Origin: Aeromonas dhakensis
Lineage (GTDB): Bacteria > Pseudomonadota > Gammaproteobacteria > Enterobacterales > Aeromonadaceae
Length of the DNA: 64,000 nt
Reading direction: 5' to 3'
NCBI RefSeq assembly: GCF_000820305.1
Contig: NZ_CDBH01000046.1
Span: 25,574-89,573, forward strand
Below the pieces are notes generated by a model. The model ran no database searches. It saw nothing but the letters and a program-made list of their open reading frames with translations, and was not told where the DNA came from. Position numbers and translations under genes: made by a program. This document shows, in pieces, positions 26,739-37,332 of the stretch (positions are counted from its first letter, which is position 1; each line of letters begins with the position of its first letter).

Positions 26739-28112
26739 TTACGCTGCGGCTTTGGAGGCGTGCAGACGTTCCTGATAACGGGCGACGAAGCCGGCGCTCT
26801 GCTCTTCCAGCACCTGGATCAGACGGCGGCTCTGGGTCTGAACGATGGTGTAGAGGAACAGCATGGGCACCGCGACCACCAGACCCTGCATGGTGGTGAC
26901 CAGGGCTTCGGAGATACCACCCGCCATCAGCTTGGGATCGCCGGTACCGAACAGGGTGATGGCCTGGAAGGTGGCGATCATGCCGACCACGGTACCCAGC
27001 AGACCCAGCAGCGGTGCCACCGAGGCGATCAGCTTGATGATGCTGATGCCCTTCTCGAACTTGGGCACGTTGCGCAGGATGATCTCGTCGAGCTTGGACT
27101 CCAGATCCTCGATGTTGTCGCCACGGTGCGCCTGGTAGGCGCCCAGCATCTCGCCGATGGGGTTGCCCTTGATGATCTGATCGGATTTGAGCTGCTTGCG
27201 CATGGATCCGCCGATGAGGGAGAGGCGGGCACCGCAGAACAGCGCCAGCAGGGTGCCGATGACCCCCAGTGCCAGGATCACGTAACCCACGGAGCCGCCC
27301 TGATCGATGCGCTCTTTGAGGGTTGGCGACTGCACCAGCAGGGAGAGAATCACGCCGCGGGACGGGTCGATGAAGATGGGTTCGACGCTGCCACCGCCCT
27401 GTTCAAACTTGGCGACCGGTTCCAGCACATTGTTTTCAGGCTGACGGGAGAGCTGTTCGAACTTGCCGGTCTCCGGCACGAAGGTCAGGTACTTGCCTTC
27501 GGAGACGGTGTTGAACTCGCCGATCTGGGTGACGGTCTTCTCGGCCTGGTTGCCTTCGCCATAGACCACGGTGGCCGGGATCTGGCTCACCTTGCCACCG
27601 TCGACCATGCGGCTGAGGGTGGTGGTCCAGAAGGCGGTCAGGTCATCGCTGGAGGGGAGCTCCTTGCTCTCGGCCAGGCGGGTCAGCAGGGCGGTCTGCT
27701 CCGGATGCTCGACCCGACGGGCGGAGGCGTTGAAGATCCCCTTGAACTCGCCGGCGAACTGGCGCAGTACGCCGAACATCTCGCCCATGTTGCCGGAACG
27801 CTGGCGCAGGGTCTCGGTCAGCTCGGTCAGCTGCTTGTCATTGGCATCAAAAGTGGCCTTGAGCTGCTCGCCTCTGGCGGTCTCGGCAGCCAGGTCGGCC
27901 TTGGCCTTGGCCAGCAGGGCGGTCTGCTCGTTCTTGTCGGCCAGGAAGCGGGCTTCCCGCTCCTTGTTGAGCTGGGATTCAGTGGTGCTGGCAGCCTTGA
28001 CCTGATTGAGCAGGGCGTTCAGATCCACCGGTTTCTCGGCGGCGGTCACCGGCAGGGTGACCAGGGTAGCGCCCGCGATCAGCGAGGCGATGGCAAGTTT
28101 GATTCCTTTCAT
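26739..28112 (-). CDS. TtpC-like long MotA/TolQ/ExbB protein
   Basis: 457 residues: signal peptide, a long periplasmic coiled-coil region (about 25-130, rich in Glu, Lys, Ala and Leu), a beta-rich section, then three membrane segments with ASVAPLLGLLGTVVGMIATF, the ExbB channel motif. This architecture is that of Vibrio TtpC, which is required for TonB2 function in addition to ExbB2. Its ATG overlaps the stop of the DUF3450 gene, implying translational coupling. Confidence 0.92.
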   Translation of the reverse strand: MKGIKLAIASLIAGATLVTLPVTAAEKPVDLNALLNQVKAASTTESQLNKEREARFLADKNEQTALLAKAKADLAAETARGEQLKATFDANDKQLTELTETLRQRSGNMGEMFGVLRQFAGEFKGIFNASARRVEHPEQTALLTRLAESKELPSSDDLTAFWTTTLSRMVDGGKVSQIPATVVYGEGNQAEKTVTQIGEFNTVSEGKYLTFVPETGKFEQLSRQPENNVLEPVAKFEQGGGSVEPIFIDPSRGVILSLLVQSPTLKERIDQGGSVGYVILALGVIGTLLALFCGARLSLIGGSMRKQLKSDQIIKGNPIGEMLGAYQAHRGDNIEDLESKLDEIILRNVPKFEKGISIIKLIASVAPLLGLLGTVVGMIATFQAITLFGTGDPKLMAGGISEALVTTMQGLVVAVPMLFLYTIVQTQSRRLIQVLEEQSAGFVARYQERLHASKAAA

Positions 28113-28873
28113 GATGCTTTCTCCGCAGTTTGAACCGGCAGCTTGATGAGGGCGGGAGGCGCCTGCTTCTTGGCGATGCGAAGGCCCTGTTCCACTGCAC
28201 TGCGATACTCCTGGGGCAACTCTTCCCACTGGCGGGTCTGCTTGTTCCACATGCCGGTTTCCTGGCCGTCCGGGGACTGGTAGAGCAGGGCGATGCGGCC
28301 GACGCGCAGGAACTCGTAAGTCTTCTCGCTGCCATCCTTGTCCAGGCTGGCCTTGTAGGACTCGATGGTGCGGCTGAAGCCCTCCTCGATCTGATAGGCC
28401 TCCAGGATCTTGCGGTACTTCTCGGAGATGGTGACATCGGCCCGGTTCATCAGGTCGGTCAGGGCCGCCACGCGGTCCTCCCGCTCAACCTTCTGGAACG
28501 GCAGGTCCAGCGAGACGAACTGGTCGAGGGAGTCGATCATCTTGAGCATCAAGGGCACCACTTCGGTGCTGGTCTGATCGATCTGGGCGATCTGGCGCTG
28601 CATGGAGGCCAGCTCGCTGCTCTGGGATTCGACCATCTTGCCCACCTGCTCGTTGTAGGTGCGCAGGCTGTCGACCTGGCGCAGAGCGGCCTTGTACTGG
28701 GCGAGGGCGGATTCGGCAGAGTCGGCGTAGTTGTCGATCTTCTGCTGGGAAACTTTGGATGCATTGTCGGTGGCGGCTTGAGCGTCCACTGCCTGGCTGG
28801 CAGAGGCGGCACTCAGATTGAAGCTGGTCAGCAAGGCAGCAGAAACCAGGCTGCCGAGGAGCGCTTTCTTCAT
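28109..28873 (-). CDS. DUF3450 periplasmic protein of the TonB2 module
   Basis: 254 residues with a signal peptide ending near LSAASA and extended helical, probably coiled-coil sequence through residue 180. DUF3450 proteins are found next to ttpC genes, and the conserved GRIALLYQSPDGQETGMWN block is visible. ATG 28873 is preferred over ATG 28894 because AAGGACAATTACA gives it a ribosome binding site. It is the first gene of the module downstream of the receptor gene. Confidence 0.88.
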   Translation of the reverse strand: MKKALLGSLVSAALLTSFNLSAASASQAVDAQAATDNASKVSQQKIDNYADSAESALAQYKAALRQVDSLRTYNEQVGKMVESQSSELASMQRQIAQIDQTSTEVVPLMLKMIDSLDQFVSLDLPFQKVEREDRVAALTDLMNRADVTISEKYRKILEAYQIEEGFSRTIESYKASLDKDGSEKTYEFLRVGRIALLYQSPDGQETGMWNKQTRQWEELPQEYRSAVEQGLRIAKKQAPPALIKLPVQTAEKAS

Positions 28874-28983
28874 TGTAATTGTCCTTGTTTTCATAGGATT
28901 ACCCTATCTCCGTAACTTCCTTGGACGTTGGGCAAAGCCGGCCCGACCGGGCCGGCTTAGGTTGGTATATCAACGAGAGTTGA

Positions 28984-31539
28984 TTAGAACTTCTGGGTGT
29001 AGTCGAGGTAGACGATGCGTCCGTCGATGCTGTAGAGATCTTCGTCGTAGGTGAAGCCGTCGCTGGAGAGCGAGGGGCCTACGTTGAACATGTTCTTCAC
29101 ACCGGCTTGCAGCTTGCCGTTCCAGGGGGTGTTAACACCGACGTTCAGGTTCCAGGTGGTCTGGGAGGCGATATGGCCCTCGGTCCGACCGTCAACATAG
29201 TCCTGGCTCTGGGAGTCGATGTAGTTGGCACTCAGGTAGGCATCCATGTTCCACCACTGCGGCACATTGACCCCGACACCGGAGTTGAAGCGCAGTTCAG
29301 GCTTGGCGTTCCAGCCCTTCTTGTCGACCATGGGACCACCGGCGAACAGACCCTCTTCGTATTTCAGAATGTAGGTGCTGCCGAAGTCGTAGCGCACAGT
29401 CGCGACGTTGAAGTCGTACTTGTAGTCAGCCTTGAAGTCCAGACCGCTGGTCTTGAGCTGGCCCAGGTTGACCATGCCGGCATAAACCTGCTCCACATCG
29501 CCGTTGGCATCGCGGATGACGTTCGGGTTGCTGCCAGTGTTCAGCTCCTGATAGAACTGGGTCTGGGTGGTGGCCAGCTGGATCACGTCATCAATCTTGA
29601 TGTAGTAGTAGTCCAGCGAGAGGTTGAGGTCGTCGATCGGGCTGTAGGCAGCGCCGATGCCGAAGGTGTCAGCCGTCTCTTCCTTCAGGTTCTTGTTGGA
29701 TTGGCGAACCGTGGTGTACTGCTCTTCCGGGCAGTTGGCGACACCGTTGGCCTGGCAGGAGACATAGTCCTTGGCGTAGTCGGCGGAGTCGGCATCGGCC
29801 GCGTACAGGTCGTCCAGACCCGGGGCACGGAAGGACTGCGACCAGGAGGTGCGGAACAACAGGTTGTCCAGCGGCTGATAGCGCAGGCTCGCCTTGGGCG
29901 AGAAGGCGCTGCCGAAGTCGCTGTACTTGTCGAAACGACCGGCCAGGTTCAGCTCGATCTGCTCGGTGATGGGGATCAGGCTCTCGATGTAGGCGGCGAA
30001 GACGTCGCGCACACCACTGCCCGAGTTGCCGGAAGAGCCGATGACGTTGCCGGCCGCAGACTGGCTGTCATAGGTGTCGGAGTAAACCCAGTCGTTGTAC
30101 TCGGCCCCCAGGTACCAGCCGATGGGGCCGGCCGGCAGCTCGCCCATGCTCCAGCCCAGGCCACCGTACCACTGGAAGAAGTCCATCTTGGAGGTGCGGC
30201 TGGTGTCGTAGGAGAGGCTGTTGGTGGCGGCACTGGAGAACTCGCCGTTCTTGAAGTTGCCGCTGTCGACCTCCTGCTGGACCGCCGGATTCAGCACATA
30301 GCCGGTCCCGCGGTTCTTGTTGTCGGTCTTGGAGTACATGTAGCCCGCATTCCACTCCACATCGCCCACCGCTTCGGTCGGCAATGTGCCCTCGAAGCCC
30401 AGGTTCATGCTGCCGGTCATGTCGGTGACGTCGTTGTCACGGGGGCCGACGTTGCTGAAGCGATAGTAGACGGTAGCCTTGTCGCCGATGAAGCCGTTGT
30501 CGGCCAGCAGCTGGGCGCCGCCCGGAGTGGTACCGTCGATGCTGAAGGGACCGGCGGCTGGGGCGAAGCGGCCGAAGCTGGTGACCCGCGAGCCGATCAG
30601 CTGGGGTACGAAATCGACGTTGTCATTGATGTGATAGCGGCCGTTGACATAGACGGTGTCCCGGGTACGGGAAGCGGTCTTGGCGGCGACCTGGGCAAAG
30701 TCGAAGCGGCAGGCGGTACCGACCGGCACGAAGCCGGGACCGGTATTGGCGCAGTCGATGCCGTCCAGGGTACGGGTGACCGTCTTGCCGGTGGCGGCAT
30801 CGATCCCCTTGATGTTGCGGCCATACAGGCTGGGAGCAGACGAGCCCTGCAACGCCAGGTAGTCGCGATCCTTGTAGTAGATCTCATCCTTGACGTCGTG
30901 CTCGTACACCATCATCAGGGAACCCTTCTCCCCGGTGATGCCGCTGACGATGGAACCGCTCTTCTCGTCACCACCCTCTTCGGTGGGAGAGCCGATACGG
31001 CCCTGGAATTCCAGCCCTTCATAGTCCTGTTTCAGGATGACGTTGATGACGCCGCCGATGGCATCGGAACCGTACAGGGCAGAGCCGCCGTCCAGGTTCA
31101 CTTCAACCCGCTCCACCGCCGCCATGGGGATGGAGTTGAGGTTGATGGAGCTGCCACCGATGGAAGGAGAACCGGCGACCCGCTTGCCGTTGAGCAGCAC
31201 CAGAGTGCGCTCTGAGCCAAGCCCGCGCAGGCTGACGGTGGCCTGGGATTGGGCTGAGCTGCCGGAGGAGGGGGAGATACTACCGAAGGAGTTGTAGGAA
31301 GCCTGCTTCAGGTAGTCGGCCACGGTCTGCTGACCGGATTGTTCGATCTTGGCCTTGCTGATGGCGACGACCGGGGTGGCGCCTTCCACGTCGACACGGG
31401 AGATGCGCGAGCCGGTAACCTTGATCTTCTGGAGTTTTTCGACGTTTTGGCCTTCTTCGGCCAAGACAGGGGTGGCCACTACTGCCGCGCTCGCCAAGGC
31501 AAACGCAACGGCAGCAGAGAGTCTGCTTTTCCTAAGCAT
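28984..31539 (-). CDS. TonB-dependent outer-membrane receptor
   Basis: 851 residues. Signal peptide ends near TPVLA; a plug domain (about 45-160) contains TVSLRGLGSERTLVLLNGKR and IPMAAVERVEVNLDGGSALYG; a 22-strand barrel follows and ends in the required aromatic residue (LDYTQKF). The early segment KIKVTGSRISRVDVEGATPV resembles receptors for carbohydrates, peptides or other large substrates rather than siderophore receptors. It is 110 bases upstream of DUF3450 on the same strand, so it may be the dedicated client of this TonB2 system. No convincing Fur box is visible upstream. Substrate unknown. Confidence 0.92.
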   Translation of the reverse strand: MLRKSRLSAAVAFALASAAVVATPVLAEEGQNVEKLQKIKVTGSRISRVDVEGATPVVAISKAKIEQSGQQTVADYLKQASYNSFGSISPSSGSSAQSQATVSLRGLGSERTLVLLNGKRVAGSPSIGGSSINLNSIPMAAVERVEVNLDGGSALYGSDAIGGVINVILKQDYEGLEFQGRIGSPTEEGGDEKSGSIVSGITGEKGSLMMVYEHDVKDEIYYKDRDYLALQGSSAPSLYGRNIKGIDAATGKTVTRTLDGIDCANTGPGFVPVGTACRFDFAQVAAKTASRTRDTVYVNGRYHINDNVDFVPQLIGSRVTSFGRFAPAAGPFSIDGTTPGGAQLLADNGFIGDKATVYYRFSNVGPRDNDVTDMTGSMNLGFEGTLPTEAVGDVEWNAGYMYSKTDNKNRGTGYVLNPAVQQEVDSGNFKNGEFSSAATNSLSYDTSRTSKMDFFQWYGGLGWSMGELPAGPIGWYLGAEYNDWVYSDTYDSQSAAGNVIGSSGNSGSGVRDVFAAYIESLIPITEQIELNLAGRFDKYSDFGSAFSPKASLRYQPLDNLLFRTSWSQSFRAPGLDDLYAADADSADYAKDYVSCQANGVANCPEEQYTTVRQSNKNLKEETADTFGIGAAYSPIDDLNLSLDYYYIKIDDVIQLATTQTQFYQELNTGSNPNVIRDANGDVEQVYAGMVNLGQLKTSGLDFKADYKYDFNVATVRYDFGSTYILKYEEGLFAGGPMVDKKGWNAKPELRFNSGVGVNVPQWWNMDAYLSANYIDSQSQDYVDGRTEGHIASQTTWNLNVGVNTPWNGKLQAGVKNMFNVGPSLSSDGFTYDEDLYSIDGRIVYLDYTQKF

Positions 31540-32276
31540 CGCTTATATCCTTCCTGGTTGTTTTTTTGTTTGCTTCCATACCGCCCTCGTTGGGGCGATG
31601 CGTAAGGCTTATCAAGGTTTGGCGGTTGACGTCAATTGAGGCGGTACGGATGGGGGCGTGGCGGGCAATAAGATGACTATGTTTTATTTTTTCGCATTTG
31701 GCAGAGATTTATTCTGATTTGGTAACGTTTTCCTATGTAAAGGTTTTGTTAAAGCAAATTGATTCCAGTTTATTGATTAATTTTGAACTTATCGATAAGG
31801 GTGGTGTCTTTCTGGGTTTTATATTGTTGAGTTAGGTATTTTTAGCATTATTGTCTGTTTTGGTAGTGTGTTCGGCTGAGGTTCAGGCTGGGCGCCGGCC
31901 ACCTATTTATGTGCAGCCATATAGAGAAGGTGTTCTTTTGTGGGGTTTGCTTTAAGTAGCTGTTTTTAATGGTTTATTTAATTTATTTGCTGGTTTTTAT
32001 CTGTTTTGTTGAATTACTAAACGTTATTTAAGTTGTTCATCTTGTAGTTTTTTATCTTGAAGTTGCGAATTTCAGAAAAAACTCACGATAAATTCCACTG
32101 CACAAGCCGGGACCAGAATGCACCCCTAGTTCTACTTGATTTTTGTTGCAGAGCTTTTACAGTGACCGAGCGGATAGTCTGTCAATCATCGGCTATTCAG
32201 TGAGTAATGCCAGGAAGGACGGGCCCGTCACCGGATGTGACTGGCCATAAAAGAACAACAAGGACGAGGTTCCACC
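31540..32276. other. 737-base gene-free region with an AT-rich core
   Basis: Between divergent genes. From about 31650 to 32110 the sequence is strikingly AT-rich, with runs of T and motifs such as TTTTTATCTG, unlike the GC-rich surroundings. No frame with a ribosome binding site was found. It should contain the promoters of the receptor and transporter operons; such AT-rich patches are common binding sites for H-NS-type proteins. Confidence 0.5.
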
Positions 32277-33302
32277 ATGCTGTCGTATTTCCTACGTCGG
32301 ATGCTTTTGATCATCCCGACGTTTCTCGGTATCACCCTGCTCGTCTTCACCATCACCCGTTTCGTGCCGGGCGGTCCGGTCGAACGCATGTTGCTGCAGG
32401 CCCAGGTTTCCCAGAATGAGTCCGGTCGCTCCAGCGGCAGCAAGGGGGCGCAGGCGCTCTCCGACGAGCAGATCGAGGAGCTCAAGGCGTTCTACGGCCT
32501 CGACAAGCCCATGCTGGTCGCCTATTGGGAGTGGCTGCAGAAGCTGGCGGTGCTGGATCTCGGCGAGTCGACCCGCTATTACGAGCCGGTGTGGGATCTT
32601 ATCAAGGACAGGTTGCCGGTGACCGCCTTCTTCGGGCTGGCCACCTTTCTGCTGAGCTACGCCGTCTCCATCCCGCTCGGGGTGGCCAAGGCGCTCAGAC
32701 ACAACACCCGCTTCGATTCAGTCAGCTCCATGCTCATCTACATGGCCTATGCGTTGCCCGCCTATGTGGTGGGCATCTTCCTCATCACAGTGTTCGCGTT
32801 TCATCTGGAGTGGCTGCCCATGGGTGGCTTCCCGGGGGACGAGTTTGACGGGATGGAGAACAGCTGGGATCAGATCCGTACCCTCTTCGCCCACGCGCTG
32901 CTGCCGCTTATCGCCTATGCCATCGGGGATTTCGCCATCCTCACCATGACCATGAAAAACAGCCTGATGGAGAACCTGTCGGCGGATTACGTACGTACCG
33001 CCGTGGCCAAGGGCTTGCCGTTTCGCAAGGCGGTGACCGATCACGCCATGCGCAACAGCCTGATCCCCATCGCGAGCCACCTGGGGTCGGTGCTCACCGT
33101 CTTCTTCGGCGGATCCTTCCTCATCGAGACCATCTTCAACATCGACGGCATCGGCCTGCTTGGCTATGAGGCCATCGTGGAACGGGACTACCCCACCGTA
33201 ATGGGCATTCTGGCCATCACCTCCATGCTGATGCTGGTGGGCAACATTGTCTCCGACATCTGTGTCGCCCTTGTCGATCCCCGCGTGCGGTTTGGAGAGT
33301 GA
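32277..33302 (+). CDS. Peptide ABC transporter permease, YejB-like
   Basis: A 341-residue inner-membrane protein of the BPD_transp_1 family with about six membrane segments. The N-terminus MLSYFLRRMLLIIPTFLGIT and the RFVPGGPVERML motif match the OppB/YejB branch, and HAMRNSLIPIASHLGSV is the EAA loop that contacts the ATPase. It starts a five-gene rightward operon; GGACGAGG precedes ATG 32277. Partner permease, binding protein and two ATPases follow. Confidence 0.93.
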   Translation: MLSYFLRRMLLIIPTFLGITLLVFTITRFVPGGPVERMLLQAQVSQNESGRSSGSKGAQALSDEQIEELKAFYGLDKPMLVAYWEWLQKLAVLDLGESTRYYEPVWDLIKDRLPVTAFFGLATFLLSYAVSIPLGVAKALRHNTRFDSVSSMLIYMAYALPAYVVGIFLITVFAFHLEWLPMGGFPGDEFDGMENSWDQIRTLFAHALLPLIAYAIGDFAILTMTMKNSLMENLSADYVRTAVAKGLPFRKAVTDHAMRNSLIPIASHLGSVLTVFFGGSFLIETIFNIDGIGLLGYEAIVERDYPTVMGILAITSMLMLVGNIVSDICVALVDPRVRFGE

Positions 33303-33304
33303 AC

Positions 33305-34348
33305 ATGAATCTGAATCCGGTGACGCTGAAAAAACTCAAGCGTTTCAAATCGATAAAACGCGGCTACTACTCCTTTATCATCTTCACCACCCTGGTGCTG
33401 CTCTCCCTGCTGGCGGAGCTCTTGGTCAACAGCCGGGCACTGATGGTGAGCTATCAGGGGGAGCTCTATTTTCCCACCTATGGCGACGTGATCCCGGGTC
33501 AGCAGTTCGGGCTCGATTACGAGTACGAGACCAACTACCGCCAGCTCCAAGACAAATTCACCGCAGAGGGCAAGGGGGACTGGGTGCTGCTGCCACCTGT
33601 GCCCTGGAACCCCTATGAGCAGGACTTCAAGCAGGACGCCTACCCACCCTATGCACCGAGCCTGGCCGAGCGCCACCTGCTCGGCACCGACACCAGCGGC
33701 CGCGACGTGCTGGCGCGGCTGGTCTACGGCTTTCGCATCGCCATCGGCTTTGCCTTCATCGCGCTGGTGGCCAGCTACGCCATCGGCGTCACCATCGGCT
33801 GCATGATGGGCTTTCTCGGCGGACGCTTTGACCTGGTGCTGCAGCGCTTTATCGAGATCTGGTCCCAGGTGCCGTTTCTCTACGTCATCATGATCCTGGT
33901 GTCGCTGGCCAAGCCCAATTTCGGCCTGTTCGTGGCCATCAACGTATTGTTCGGCTGGATGGGCATCACCTGGTACATGCGCACCCTCACCTACAAGGAG
34001 CGGGCGCGGGACTACGTGATGGCGGCGCGGGCCCAGGGGGCCGGTACCGGGCGGATCATCTTCAACCACATTCTGCCCAATACCCTGATGATGATCGTCA
34101 CCCTGGCGCCGTTTGCCGTGGTGGGCAACATCTCCACCCTGACGGCGCTGGACTATCTGGGCTTTGGCCTGGCCCCGCCCACCCCGAGCTGGGGGGAGCT
34201 GCTCTCCCAGGGGATCAACAACCTGGATGCCATCTGGATCGTGAGCTCGGTGGTGGCGGCGGTGAGTCTGGTGCTGATCATGGTCTCCTTCATCGGCGAG
34301 GCGATCCGCGAGGCGTTCGACCCGCGCAAATTTACCCGTTATCAGTGA
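33305..34348 (+). CDS. Peptide ABC transporter permease, YejE-like
   Basis: A 347-residue permease of the OppC/YejE branch. Like YejE it has a long periplasmic insert after the first membrane segment (about 35-120, beginning ELLVNSRALMVSYQGELYFP). The conserved LGTDTSGRDVLARLVYGFRI and the EAA loop (RAQGAGTGRIIFNHILPN) are present. ATG 33305 is 2 bases after the previous stop and follows GGAGAG. Confidence 0.93.
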   Translation: MNLNPVTLKKLKRFKSIKRGYYSFIIFTTLVLLSLLAELLVNSRALMVSYQGELYFPTYGDVIPGQQFGLDYEYETNYRQLQDKFTAEGKGDWVLLPPVPWNPYEQDFKQDAYPPYAPSLAERHLLGTDTSGRDVLARLVYGFRIAIGFAFIALVASYAIGVTIGCMMGFLGGRFDLVLQRFIEIWSQVPFLYVIMILVSLAKPNFGLFVAINVLFGWMGITWYMRTLTYKERARDYVMAARAQGAGTGRIIFNHILPNTLMMIVTLAPFAVVGNISTLTALDYLGFGLAPPTPSWGELLSQGINNLDAIWIVSSVVAAVSLVLIMVSFIGEAIREAFDPRKFTRYQ

Positions 34349-34430
34349 CCTGTGGCGCACTCAAGGCGCCGGGTTGCTCACCCTTAAATTGCTAAACCCC
34401 CAGTGCAGGGGTATGACCAGGAAGTCAAAC

Positions 34431-36248
34431 ATGAACAATAAAATCAAATGGATAGGTGCTCTATTCTTGTTGGTGAACGGGACCTGGGTGTGGGCGGCCA
34501 GCCTGCCTGCGGATCTCAAGTGGGAAACCAACGACACCGACCCCGTGTTCGCCTCGCCCAAGGCGCTGCCCGGCGGCAGCATCACCATGTTTATAGACAG
34601 TTTTCCGCTGACGTTTCGCACCGTGGGGCCGGATTCCAACGGCTCTTTCCGCTCCTTCATCATGGACAACCAGCTGAGGCTCATCAGCTTCCATCCCAAT
34701 ACCGGCAACCCCATCCCTGCGCTGGCGACCCACTGGGCCATCGCGCCGGACAACCAGACCGTCTACTTCAAGCTGGATCCGCGTGCCAAGTGGTCCGACG
34801 GCAAGCCGGTGGTCGCCGATGACTACACCTTCGGCTACGAGATGATGCGCTCCAAGGACATCAAGGGGCCCTGGTTCAACAACTACTACACCACCGAGGT
34901 GGTGGCGGTGGAGAAGGTTGACGACCACACCATCCTGGTCAAGGCGGGCACCCGCAAGGCCAAGCTGGATCTGCTCAACACCACCGAGCTGTGGCCCCAG
35001 CCCAAGCACTACTACAAGCTGACCCCCAACTGGGTGAAGCAGTACAACTGGGCAGTGGTGCCCACCACAGGCCCTTACGTGATGACCGACGTGAAAAAGG
35101 GCAAGTCCATCACTTTCAGCAAGCAGAAGGGGTGGTGGGCCCAGAACTATCGCTACAACCAGCACAGGTTCAACCTCGACACCATCAAGGTGCAGGTGAT
35201 CCGCGATCACAACATCGCCTTCCGTCACTTCCTGAAAGGGGAGCTGGATACCTTCGAGATGATCCTGCCCAACTGGTGGCATGAGAAAGCGGTCACCCCC
35301 GAGTACAAGCAGGGATACGTGCAGAAGGTGATGGCCATGACCGACACCAAGCAGGGCGGGCAGGGGCTGCATCTCAATATCGCCACTCCCAAGCTGGCGG
35401 ATATCAACGTGCGGCTCGGCATTCAGCATGCCCTCAACATCGACAAGATGATCAAGACGGTACTGCGTGGCGACTACGACAGAGCCACCACCTTCGGTTC
35501 GGGTTTTGGCGAGTTCACCGACATGCAGCTGCCGGAGCGGGCCTATGACATCAGCAAGGCGCGCGACTACTTTGCCAAGGCGGGTTACAGCAAACCGGGG
35601 CCGGACGGCATCCTGCAGAACGACAAGGGTGAGCGGCTGACCCTGGCGCTCACCTACACCAGCCAGGAGCACTCCAAGCGGTTGACCGTGCTCAAGGAAG
35701 AGGCCAAGAAGGCGGGGCTGGATCTGGAGCTCAACCTTGTGGACGGCGCCACCGGCTTCAAGGCGATGCTGGAGAAGAAACACGAGGCGGCCTGGATGGG
35801 CTGGGCCGGCGGCGGTCTCTATCCGCAGTATTGGGAGTCGTTCCACTCCGCCAACGCCAACAAGCCGCAGACCAACAACCTGTTCAACGTGGCCGACAAG
35901 GAGCTCGACGCGCTGATCGACGCCTACAACGTCGAGTTCGACATGGCCAAGCGGGCCGAGCTCTCTCGCCAGATCCAGCAGCGCATCTATGAATTGGCCA
36001 TCTTCGTGCCCGGAGTCCAGCTCAACTACGTGCGAGCCAGCAGCTGGCGTTACGTGATGCTGCCCGAGGTGCCCGCCACCAAGAACACGCCGGATCTGCT
36101 CTACTGGCCCATGGACGGCTACCCCCACAGCAGTGGCGGTCTGCTCTGGCTCGATCCCAAGGTGAAGGAAGAGACCCTGAAAGCCAAGGAGGCAGGGGAG
36201 GCGCTGGCGCCCATCAACCTGCTCGACAAGACCTATGCACGTCACTGA
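34431..36248 (+). CDS. Periplasmic peptide-binding protein, YejA-like
   Basis: 605 residues, SBP_bac_5 family, with signal peptide [20 protein letters not shown] ending WAA. The length and blocks such as [19 protein letters not shown] and a closing section with [17 protein letters not shown] fit the YejA group better than OppA. YejABEF imports microcin C and oligopeptides in E. coli; the natural substrate here is unknown. ATG 34431 follows CCAGGAAG. The gene lies third in the operon, unlike yejA in E. coli, which is first. Confidence 0.9.
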   Translation: MNNKIKWIGALFLLVNGTWVWAASLPADLKWETNDTDPVFASPKALPGGSITMFIDSFPLTFRTVGPDSNGSFRSFIMDNQLRLISFHPNTGNPIPALATHWAIAPDNQTVYFKLDPRAKWSDGKPVVADDYTFGYEMMRSKDIKGPWFNNYYTTEVVAVEKVDDHTILVKAGTRKAKLDLLNTTELWPQPKHYYKLTPNWVKQYNWAVVPTTGPYVMTDVKKGKSITFSKQKGWWAQNYRYNQHRFNLDTIKVQVIRDHNIAFRHFLKGELDTFEMILPNWWHEKAVTPEYKQGYVQKVMAMTDTKQGGQGLHLNIATPKLADINVRLGIQHALNIDKMIKTVLRGDYDRATTFGSGFGEFTDMQLPERAYDISKARDYFAKAGYSKPGPDGILQNDKGERLTLALTYTSQEHSKRLTVLKEEAKKAGLDLELNLVDGATGFKAMLEKKHEAAWMGWAGGGLYPQYWESFHSANANKPQTNNLFNVADKELDALIDAYNVEFDMAKRAELSRQIQQRIYELAIFVPGVQLNYVRASSWRYVMLPEVPATKNTPDLLYWPMDGYPHSSGGLLWLDPKVKEETLKAKEAGEALAPINLLDKTYARH

Positions 36249-36273
36249 TATGGCGCAGAAGGGAGCAGCAGTC

Positions 36274-37332
36274 ATGCCCAACACACAGGCTCCCCACCCG
36301 GGCGCCCGGGATCATGGGAGGCAGCTCGGCGTGGATGATGGCCAGAGCAAGGCCCCGATTCTTGAGGTGCGCGATCTCGAGGTGGAATTTGCCGTCGACG
36401 ACGGCAAGATCAAGGTGCTCGACGGGGTCAGCTTCCAGGTTGCCCCCGGCCAGACCCTGGGGGTGGTCGGCGAGTCCGGCTGCGGCAAGAGCGTCACCTC
36501 GCTCGCCATCATGGGGCTGTTGCCCAAGCCTCATGGTCAGGTGGTGGCGGGTTCCATCCGTTTTCAGGGGGAGGATCTGCTCGCGCTGTCACCGGATCAG
36601 ATGTACAAGGTGCGCGGCAACCGCATCTCGATGATCTTTCAGGAGCCGATGACGGCACTCAACCCGGTGCAGACGGTCGGCGATCAGCTGATGGAGGTGT
36701 TCCGCCTTCATCGTCCCGACTACAACAAGGCCCAGCGCAGGGAGGCGGCCATCGCCATGCTGCAGAAGGTGGGGATCCCCGAGCCCGCCCAGCGCTTTGC
36801 CGTCTATCCCCACAATCTCTCCGGCGGCATGCGCCAGCGAGTGATGATCGCCATGGCGCTCGCCTGCGAGCCAGCGCTGCTTATCTGCGACGAGCCGACC
36901 ACGGCGCTGGATGTGACTATCCAGGCCCAGATCCTGGAACTGATGAAGGAGCTGCAGGCCCAGACCGGCATGGCCATCATCTTCATCACCCACGATCTCG
37001 GGGTGGTGGCGGAGCTGTGTGACGAGGTGGTGGTGATGTATGCGGGCCGGGCGGTGGAGCAGGCCGACGTGTTCGAGCTGTTTGACCACCCGCGCCATCC
37101 CTATACTCATGGTCTGATGAGCTCGATCCCGCGGCTCGAAGATGAGCCCAAGAGCCTGCTCAAGACCATCAAGGGGCAGGTGCCCGCCCTGCACGAGATG
37201 CCCGCCGGGTGCCGTTTCTCCAACCGTTGTCCCCATGCCACCGAGATCTGCGTGAGGGCCATTCCGGCCACCGAGCAGCTCGCCGAGCGGCACGGGGTGG
37301 CCTGCCACCACTGGAGGGAGCTAGCCGTATGA
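36274..37332 (+). CDS. Peptide ABC transporter ATPase, OppD-like
   Basis: 352 residues. Walker A GESGCGKS, signature LSGGMRQRV, Walker [13 protein letters not shown] and the OppD-type C-terminal Cys motif ([14 protein letters not shown]), a probable iron-sulfur site of the oligopeptide ATPase family. ATG 36274 has AAGGGAG upstream and is preferred over ATG 36250. E. coli YejF fuses both ATPase halves; here they are separate genes. Confidence 0.93.
   Translation: MPNTQAPHPGARDHGRQLGVDDGQSKAPILEVRDLEVEFAVDDGKIKVLDGVSFQVAPGQTLGVVGESGCGKSVTSLAIMGLLPKPHGQVVAGSIRFQGEDLLALSPDQMYKVRGNRISMIFQEPMTALNPVQTVGDQLMEVFRLHRPDYNKAQRREAAIAMLQKVGIPEPAQRFAVYPHNLSGGMRQRVMIAMALACEPALLICDEPTTALDVTIQAQILELMKELQAQTGMAIIFITHDLGVVAELCDEVVVMYAGRAVEQADVFELFDHPRHPYTHGLMSSIPRLEDEPKSLLKTIKGQVPALHEMPAGCRFSNRCPHATEICVRAIPATEQLAERHGVACHHWRELAV

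Noticed and set aside
29107..31215. A 702-codon frame antisense to the TonB-dependent receptor
   Set aside because: Low-complexity Val/Gly/Ala sequence typical of antisense GC-rich frames; the receptor on the other strand has plug, barrel and terminal Phe.
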